NCBI GenBank assembly: GCA_001662425.1
Contig: BDDC01000007.1
Coordinates: 1 to 64,000 of the forward strand
Length of the DNA stretch: 64,000 bases
DNA from: Chlamydomonas sphaeroides
Taxonomy: Eukaryota; Chlorophyta; Chlorophyceae; Chlamydomonadales; Chlamydomonadaceae
Direction of reading: 5' to 3'
Shown here one piece after another: positions 57,390 to 64,000 of this stretch (the first letter of the stretch is position 1; every line of letters begins with the position of its first letter). The translations under genes and the position numbers were made by a program. The notes under the pieces were generated by a model. The model was not told the origin of the DNA. It saw only the letters and a list, made by a program, of their open reading frames with translations, and searched no databases.

Positions 57390-58836
57390 GGGCTCCCTCG
57401 CTGAGCGGGCACCTGAGGCCGCTGGGTCTGGGGTGGGTGAAGACGGGCGGACACGGCATGCGGCCGCTGCTGCTGCTTGGGGGCCACGCGGCGCGGACAT
57501 CTGGCGCTGTGGCTGCGTTGAGGCTGCTTGAAGGCGGAGGAGGTGGACGAGGCGCGGCCGCTGCTGGTTTGGAGCTGAGGGGACCCGCTGGGTAAGGATT
57601 ATGAGTCCGTCGCTGTTGTTGAGTGGAGGAAGCGCTGAAGCCGCGGGGTCAGGGATCGGCGAGTGGGTGTCGGCGCGCTCCGCTGCCCGGGGCGGCATGC
57701 GTTTGTGCCGGGGACGCCACCTCGGCCGGCGCTGGCGCTAGCGCGGAGCAGCAGCTGCAGCAACCGTGTGAGCAAGGCCGTGGGCGTAGTGGTGCCGACG
57801 ACGCTGTCAGAAGGAGAGGCGGGGTGAGGGTTCTTGGCACGCGGCAGAGCTGTGGACGGTCATGGCTGCGCGAGGGAGGCGGCGGTACAGGGGCGAGGTC
57901 GCGGCGTGCCCGTGTGGCACCGCGTCGCGTGCACCCTAGCACGTGTTACCTTCGCTGGGAGCCGACGGCACGGTGGGTCTGTGTCAGTGCCGGGGTGAGG
58001 GGTGCACACGCGGACAGGGATGACCACGTACCCAGCTGGGATGGGACGACGGGGCCGGGTCACCAAAACCCGCCCTGGTCCGTCTCGTGGTTCCTGCGGC
58101 CACCCGCGCCGCTCGGGCTACCCCGTGGGGCTACCCCCTGACATTGGACTCAGACTCGTGTGAGGCACGACCCGGGTCCCTCCAAGCGGACATGACCGGG
58201 GTACACTGGCGTCCGCTGTATGCATGGCCGCGGTCAGGCTTGGTCAGGCAGCCAGCCGGCAGTCGCAGCCAACTCGGCGCCCTGCCGCCGCAACGCCTGC
58301 GATTGCCCCATCAGAGGCCGGGCAACCGTCATCAGTGCCCGCGGCCACCGCCCCTTCCTTCGGTCGCCCCGGCTCGGACCCCCGTCCGCGACTGTGCGTG
58401 CGCCCCGTGGGTCGTGGGTCGGCACCCACTTCGGTGCTTCGGCGGCCATAGGTGCTTGCTGGCAGCGCATACATACCCAGCGGTGCATTCCGATGGAGCC
58501 AAGGGCTAGCAAGGCGACGCGGCAGCAGCAGCAGGCGCAGTAGCCCCGGCGTTTCTTGCCGGGAGCACCGGGCCCCAGCGCAGCCCGCGCCCAGGGCTAT
58601 GGCGCTTGGCACGCCATAGCATGCAAATTGTGAAACGGCGGGCAGCGGGCTGCGGAGCTGCCTGGTGGCAGATCTTCTCTCGGCGATTTGCCCTTCGGCA
58701 TGGGGCCGCGGCCCCTTTGGACCCAAAGGCCTCAGCCCGCTCCTCAGCCGCCATACTTTCCTCACAACACAACACACACACACAACGCTTCCTAAGCGCC
58801 ACCTGTAGACGTTTCATGACCAGGTACTTTCAAACA
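57390..58836. other. Intergenic stretch, no gene recognised
   Basis: About 1.45 kb between uS4m and copy B. The first part is presumably the uS4m 3' UTR. From about 58510 the sequence belongs to the inverted duplication (5' flank of copy B). No coding exon or RNA gene recognised. Confidence 0.45.
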
Positions 58837-60930
58837 ATGCCTCTCAGCATGAACTCCGCTCGCCGCTTCAATGTGGCCAGCACCCCGGCGCAGCAGCAGC
58901 AGCAGAAGCTGCAGCTGGCCGCGAGGCCCGTGTGGAGCCCGCAGCAGGCGCACAGGCGCGGCAGCAGCGGGCCCTCGCTGCTGCCCAAAGCCGCTGCGCA
59001 ACAGCGCGCCGCTCGCAACGCGCCTCAGCGCACGATCAAGGCTCCTTGCCCCAAGAAGAACGAGACCCAGGAGGCCGCGGAGCTCGGAGCGCAGGCGGAG
59101 GAAGCTCGGCGCCTGGGGACCGCCTTCTTTGGTTTCCTGCTCGCTTTCGCGCTCGACAACTCGGCTTCCTCGCTTGAGGTAGCCCGTCATTATTCCATGA
59201 CTGACGCCTGGGCTTCCGTGACTTCGGCGGCCAAGAGTGTAAAGCAGCGGGACATGCCGGCTGTCCGACACATGCCCTCGCTGGAGGCTACGCCGCGCTC
59301 GGGGGCGACCATCGTGGAGAAGCCAAAGGTGAGACACACGTACGGTCAGAACTGTCTCGCACAAACGTGTCTACTAATGTCGACATGTGCCCAACGTAAC
59401 CCCGCGGCCCGATCACGACGCAACAGCTGTCGCGACCTTCACTAAGCCCAACCACCTTCGTTCACTCATCAGTCAGCGCCCGACGTGCCTTGGCCCTTCT
59501 GAATGATCTTCTATGTATGCCTCGTGCGCCCTTCGCAGGAGGAGAAGCCCATGGCGTCCGCCAACACCGGTGCCGCTGTTACTCCGGCCACAACCACCAC
59601 CTCCGAGCCCAGTGCCAATGTCCTCGCCGTCGTCGTTACGTCGCCGAAGCACCTTGAGCGCGATGGCGCCAAGCTGGCAGCTCTCATGTCCAAGTTTCCC
59701 ACTATCTCCTTTGCAAAGGTCATCGTCACGGCCGCCGACCTGGAGCGCGGCGCGCAAGACTCGAACGACCACGCCAAGCTTGTTCACCGCCTGAAGGTGA
59801 GCGAGCGATACGAGGACTAGCAACAGGTCACGCGCTTAGTAGCAGCGCGCGGAAGCAGACATCTGCGTGCGCCAATACCCAACCCGTTGACCTGGCTCTC
59901 GGCTGACCGGCCCCTTCCCCCCTCGGCCCACCGGCCGCAGGGCGACGGCGTGCTGCGCATCCCCGCCGTGCTGGTCATGGGCGGCCGCCACCGCCGGCGC
60001 CACATGCAGTGCAGCGGCCTGGGTGAGATGCGGCAGCTGCTGGCGGACGCGGCCTTCCTCGAGGCGCACGGAGTGGCGCTGCGGGCCGCGCCCCGCATGG
60101 GCTGAGCGGGACGGGAGGACGGAGACACGGAGTAATGGCAGGCCAACGGGCCGGAAGTGAGCTTGCTGATAGGATGAGCAGACGGCAGAGCGGCCAGGAT
60201 GGCTTGCTGCGAAGCGATGAGCCTTCCTTGTTGGGGTTAGCCTCCCTGGAGCGGGGGACCGGCAGCGCGCCGCCCGAGCTTGGGTTGGAACATTCATTTG
60301 AGTTCCCCTAGTATTGTGAACCCGATCTAGCTTTTCATAGTTGCGTGGTCCCCTCCAATGGATTCCCTAAACCCATAGTTTCAAAGCGGTTGTCATATTG
60401 ATTTGGGGCCGCACCCACACTAGTGCGGTCCGCGCCAAACCATGAGCGAGCGCCGTGATGGCGCTGCATGAGTCGGGGCGGGGCGAGCCTCCCCGCGCGC
60501 TGCGTGCCTGGAGCCCTGGAGCCCCGGCCCCGATGGCGTGCTTAGATGACCTTATGACCCTTGGCATTCTAGTGCGGCCTTGCGTGCTTTGCTTGGACAT
60601 GAGATAACGAACACTCTGACCGGGCACACGGCCGCCACGCCGTGCTTTGGATCAACCCAGCGTGCCGGTTGCGGCCACGGGGACGCTTTCGTTGTAGTTT
60701 TATCTTTTGCTATTGCAGCTGGCTGTTTTGTATCCGGGGCGTGTGCTTTTGTTCCTGTTTGTCCATGGCCGCTGGCGCCGGACGTGCTTGGTTCGGGGGG
60801 TGAGAGCGGCACAGTTCCGGCGCTCTGCGTGCGGGACATGTTCTGGGCGTGTTTGTGTTCAGCAGACCGGCCCCCACGGCGCAGGAAGGTGCCGTCTCCA
60901 GGTCGGGGCAAGGCCGCGTGACCAGGGGCC
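58510..60930. repeat. Inverted segmental duplication, copy B
   Basis: Matches 16940-19525 as reverse complement, including introns, a 5' flank with GCAGCAGCAGCAGGC and the 3' flank with the segment around 60380-60430. It is about 39 kb from copy A. Compared with A it lacks 96 bp in exon 2 and differs by substitutions and small indels. Confidence 0.85.
58837..60105 (+). CDS. Thioredoxin-like protein (copy B), internally deleted
   Basis: Exons 58837-59328, 59539-59796 and 59941-60105 join in phase 0 to give 304 residues (300 from the second ATG at 58849). The N-terminus MNSARRFNVASTPAQQQQQ with many Ala, Gln and Arg is plastid-transit-like, followed by the same FFGFLLAFALDN segment as copy A. 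Exon 2 reads SANVLAVVVTSPKHLERDG: 32 residues present in copy A, covering the first strand and helix of the thioredoxin-like fold (LHSLVQWKQLIADN), are missing. The loss is exactly 96 bp and in frame, so the gene is not frameshifted, but the fold should be compromised. The end of exon 1 has also diverged (PAVRHMPSLEATPRSG). Either a decaying duplicate or a shortened, altered protein. Confidence 0.6.
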
Positions 60931-61472
60931 CGCCCTTGTAAGCTGCTGACTTTCAGCGCTGCGCTTCAGCCACCTCGCCGCCAATGTATGCAAGACCCGT
61001 GGTCAAGTTGCCCCTCCCCGCTGGGAACCACTGCCCCAGCCCAGCGTCCCTCAGGGCTGACACCGCGCTGCTGCCGGCACACAGCTGGGCACAGCACAAC
61101 AGTGGGAAAATGATAAGCCTCAAAGTGAGGGGCACCATGAACTACAGGTACAGCGACGCACTGGGATTGAGGCGAGCGTGGAGGAGGTACCTTGGCGGCA
61201 CTGACCCGACACCGCGAGTTTGAGAGATGCAGTGAAGCCTCAGATACGCAGGCCCGGGTAGTCGGTGTTGGGCTGCGTCGTGCCTGGAGGGGGGTGCCCC
61301 CCCGGGGGCAGACGGACCGCCGCATCGCGTAACCGCAACCCTCGAAGCGTCCTCGGCCCCGTCATGGTGCCCTGCATACATCTCGCGTATCATTCAGACA
61401 CACATATTCGCCGTCGTCATTACTCCCTTGAGTTGCATTGCCCGCCCCGACCTCGATGTGCTGAAGTTAAAG
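60106..61472. other. Duplicated 3' flank and intergenic region
   Basis: From 60106 to about 60930 this is the 3' flank of copy B, shared in inverted form with 16940-17740. It contains a TGTAA at 60937-60941, just past the duplication edge. 60940-61472 is upstream of the last gene; nothing else recognised. Confidence 0.45.
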
Positions 61473-64000
61473 ATGGCGCACGACGCCTCGTTTGATTGGG
61501 CGTCTTTCTTCGCCTTGTTCTGGAATGTGCGTTCCTTTACCGGGCGCAGCGCGGCGCAGCTTGGCGCTTGACAGAGCCGCGGAGGAAAGCAAGCCATTGA
61601 CACGTAAATGGTTTGCGCGCGCAGGACAAGGGCCTCAAGGCAAAGATCAACATACCAGACACTGTACTCTTCCGCTATGGGCAGCTCTCAGCTTGGTGGG
61701 CGACGCAGCGGGTGAGCTCGAAGTGGAAACACACAGCGCGTACTGCTGTCAACACGAGCTGCAAGCCAATGAGATTGTTATGGCGCAGGAGGGTTATGTG
61801 CAGCGGCATGCCAGCCACAATACGTCCATGGAGGCTATTAGGCGACGATTTATCCAGGTTGCGGAATGTGACGAGGCAAACTACAGTAGATACGTCGCCA
61901 TCGTGCGAGGAGGTGCGGCGGGCAACGTTGCCATGGGGGGATGTACCTTGGGGGCGGCAGTCCTCGCCCTCTTGCCCCTCGCCATTGGCCGAAGGCAGGG
62001 GACGGAGGGGCCCCTTTGGAGCCGAAGGCAGGGGACGGAGGGGCCCCTTTGGGTGGTGGGGGCCGCTATGGCCTGCGATGGCGGGGGGTGGGCCTGGGGT
62101 GCGACGCACGTCGCCCGCCGTGCCCACCCCCGTGCGTCTCCCTGCCCGTCCCCGCAGCCGACGGCCAGCCGCAGCTGCTGCGGCTGCAGGCCTTCAACCA
62201 GCTGACCGAGCTGCTCTCGGACCGGCTGGAGGCGGGCCACGCCGCCTCGGCGCCCGAGGTGGAGACGCCGCAGGTGCTGCAGGCGTTCATCCAGGTACGG
62301 CGGCCGGTGTGCAGTGTGCGGTGCAAGCGGGGCGCTGCCGCACATCGCAGGTGTGACGACGCTGCAATCCCACCCCTAGCACAGCTCCACCCTGCACCCT
62401 GCATTGGCGGGAGGCCCTGCCTGGGACCACCACAGCCTCCGCGCCGCAGCCCGGAGTCCCCACTATGCGCCACGCATCGCCCAGCCCAGGAGCGCATAGC
62501 TGGCGAAGGGCCCAACGCAGCCCCTGTCCCTGTCCTCGGCCCCCGCCCGCCGCAGCCCCTCAACGACCTGCGCTACGTCACAACCTACATCGGCGGCGGC
62601 GCGGGCGGCGTCACCTGCCACACCTTCCAGCGCCGCTACAGCCAGCGCTACGTTCCGCAGGGCAGCGCGCCGCCGCCCGGCGCAGAGCAGGGGCTGGCGG
62701 CGGACGCGGCGCTGGCGTGGGGCGGCGGCGGCGGCGGCGGCATGGAGGAGGCGCCGGACCCGGTCACGGGCCAGGGCGCGGTGGACCCCTCGCTCAAGGT
62801 GGGGCGCGAGGTCAGGGGCCAGCAGCACGGCAGGAGGAGGCAGCGACGGCCGCGGGCTCAAGCTGTGGGGCGGTGCTAGCCACTGGGGCCCCTAGGGGGC
62901 GAGCACCGAACCGGTATGCCGCGACGTTCGCCACGCGCACGCACAGGCCCGCCCTGTCCGCCGACCGCTACCTCCTCCTCCCGACCCGCGCCGCGTTATT
63001 CGCTCCGCGTTCCCGTTGGCGGTGGTGGCCCACTCCGCCGCCCCCTGCTTTCCGCCAACCGCTCCTCTCGCTCCCCACCCAGATGGAGTTCCGCAAGCTG
63101 ACCAGCCACCTGGTCAAGTACATTGAGAAGGCGCACCGCCTCACGCTGGCGGGCGTGGTGCTGGAGTGGGTGCGCGACGGCTCTGGCCGCATCTACCTGC
63201 TGTCCGTGCTGCGCACCGAGTGGGCCACAAACGCCGGCGGCCACGGCGGCGGCAGCCTCGGCGCCGCCAACCTCACGGAAGAGCCGCAGGAGCTGGAGGA
63301 GGGGCCGCCGCCGCCGCCACCGCCGCCGCCGCTGTCGGCCGACGGCGGCTGGGGCTCGCCCGCCAGCGCCAGCGACGCCGCGACGGGCTGGGCTGGCTCG
63401 CCGTCGGTGGCCTGGTCGTCGCCGGCGTCGGCGCCCTCGGGGCCGTCGGCGGCGGGCAGCCCCGTGTACGCGCCGCCGCCGCCGGGCGTGACGCTGCCGC
63501 CGCCGGGGTCGTCGCGGCTCGGCGGCAGCATGACGCTCGTCCCCACCATGCCCGGCAGCGGCAGCCGGCCCGGCTCCGCCTACCCTTCGGCCGGCGGCGC
63601 GCCCGCCGGCTCCTCAACCAACCCGTACCCCGTCACGGAACTCGTACGGCCGGCCGGTGTGGCGGGCGTGGGAGCGGGCAGCACGCTGTCCTCCCTGGCG
63701 GCGTTCCCCGGCGGCGGCCGGGCCGCGGGGCTGGCTGTGTCGGTGGCCAACACCTGGCCCTCGCACCAGCACGAGGCCCAGATGGGCTCGCCCGACGGCC
63801 GCGGCCCCACCTCGCCCACGGGCCGGCCCGCCTCCGCCTACCCACCAGCAACCGTCATGCTGCCGTACCAACCGCCAACGTCGAGCCCCAGCTACGCCAG
63901 CACTAACGGCCACCCCACGCGGATACAGTCAGCGCGCAACGGCGACCGCACCCCCATGGCTGACCGGGCCGTATCCGTCGCCTCGTCGCCGGGCGTGGGC
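61473..64000 (+). CDS. Unrecognised protein, 5' part (runs off window)
   Basis: Six exons join in phase from ATG 61473: 61473-61526 (MAHDASFDWASFFALFWN), 61625-61711 (KINIPDTVLFRYGQLSAWW), 61789-61912 (GYVQRHASHNTSMEAIRRRF, DEANYSRYVAIVRG), 62158-62294 (LLRLQAFNQLTELLSDRLE), 62556-62798 (LNDLRYVTTYIGGGAGG) and 63083 to the right edge. That makes 521 residues so far with no stop. The first ~165 residues and the segment MEFRKLTSHLVKYIEKAHRL with VVLEWVRDGSGRIYLLSVLR look folded and free of low complexity. After that the protein becomes Pro/Ser/Gly-rich. No signal peptide or transmembrane helix. I do not recognise the family. The compact N-terminal exons with consistent phases make the model credible. 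Confidence 0.65.
61988..62053 (+). repeat. 33-bp direct repeat in intron of last gene
   Basis: Two adjacent 33-bp units (61988-62020 and 62021-62053) beginning GCCGAAGGCAGGGGACGG and identical except for the last base, inside the intron 61913-62157. Confidence 0.9.

Noticed and set aside
58837..60105. Processed (retroposed) pseudogene
   Set aside because: Copy B retains both introns and matching flanks, so it is a DNA-level duplication.

Overview
The window looks like nuclear DNA of a volvocine green alga (Chlamydomonas and relatives). The evidence is very high GC, many small exons bounded by GTGAG/GTGCG donors and C-rich YAG acceptors, TGTAA polyadenylation signals, long Ala/Gly/Pro/Ser low-complexity insertions in proteins, and a clear FAP45/CFAP45 ciliary gene. 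Exon joins were worked out by eye. For most genes a continuous reading frame closes from ATG to stop, which is the main support for the models. Species cannot be fixed from sequence alone.

Left third (1-31.5 kb). A small lipid-anchored SVIP-like gene (-) lies head to head with FAP45 (+). Next come a ~2,070-residue CMTR2-type cap 2'-O-methyltransferase carrying a G-patch (+) and a small unrecognised gene (+). A plastid-targeted-looking thioredoxin-like gene follows (-, copy A, with an assembly gap), then a DHH/DHHA1 phosphoesterase with a C-terminal PCNA-binding-like PIP box (-), a Thr/Asn-rich secreted glycoprotein (+) and a Whirly ssDNA-binding protein (-).

Middle (31.8-48.7 kb). The minus strand is occupied by two very large low-complexity genes only 101 bp apart. 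The downstream one is ~3,150 residues or more, with a possible ASH/MSP-like beta-sandwich segment and a second assembly gap. The upstream one is ~1,000 residues, RS/RGG-rich, with internal repeats. I recognise neither.

Right third (49-64 kb). An organelle-targeted-looking Hsp100/ClpB-like protein (-) has a zinc-ribbon motif where the M-domain is expected and a broken Walker B in its second ATPase domain. It is divergent from a nuclear-encoded mitochondrial ribosomal protein uS4m (+). A second, inverted copy (copy B, +) of the thioredoxin-like gene follows, with a 96-bp in-frame deletion. An unrecognised gene (+) runs off the right edge.

The genes do not form one pathway. Several are organellar (Whirly, uS4m, Hsp100-like, thioredoxin-like pair), one is ciliary (FAP45), and two act on nucleic acids (CMTR2, DHH protein). 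The ~2.5-kb inverted duplication 39 kb apart and the three unusual domain architectures (G-patch CMTR2, PIP-box DHH protein, zinc-ribbon Hsp100) are the most notable points. No rRNA, tRNA, CRISPR array or intact transposon was recognised.
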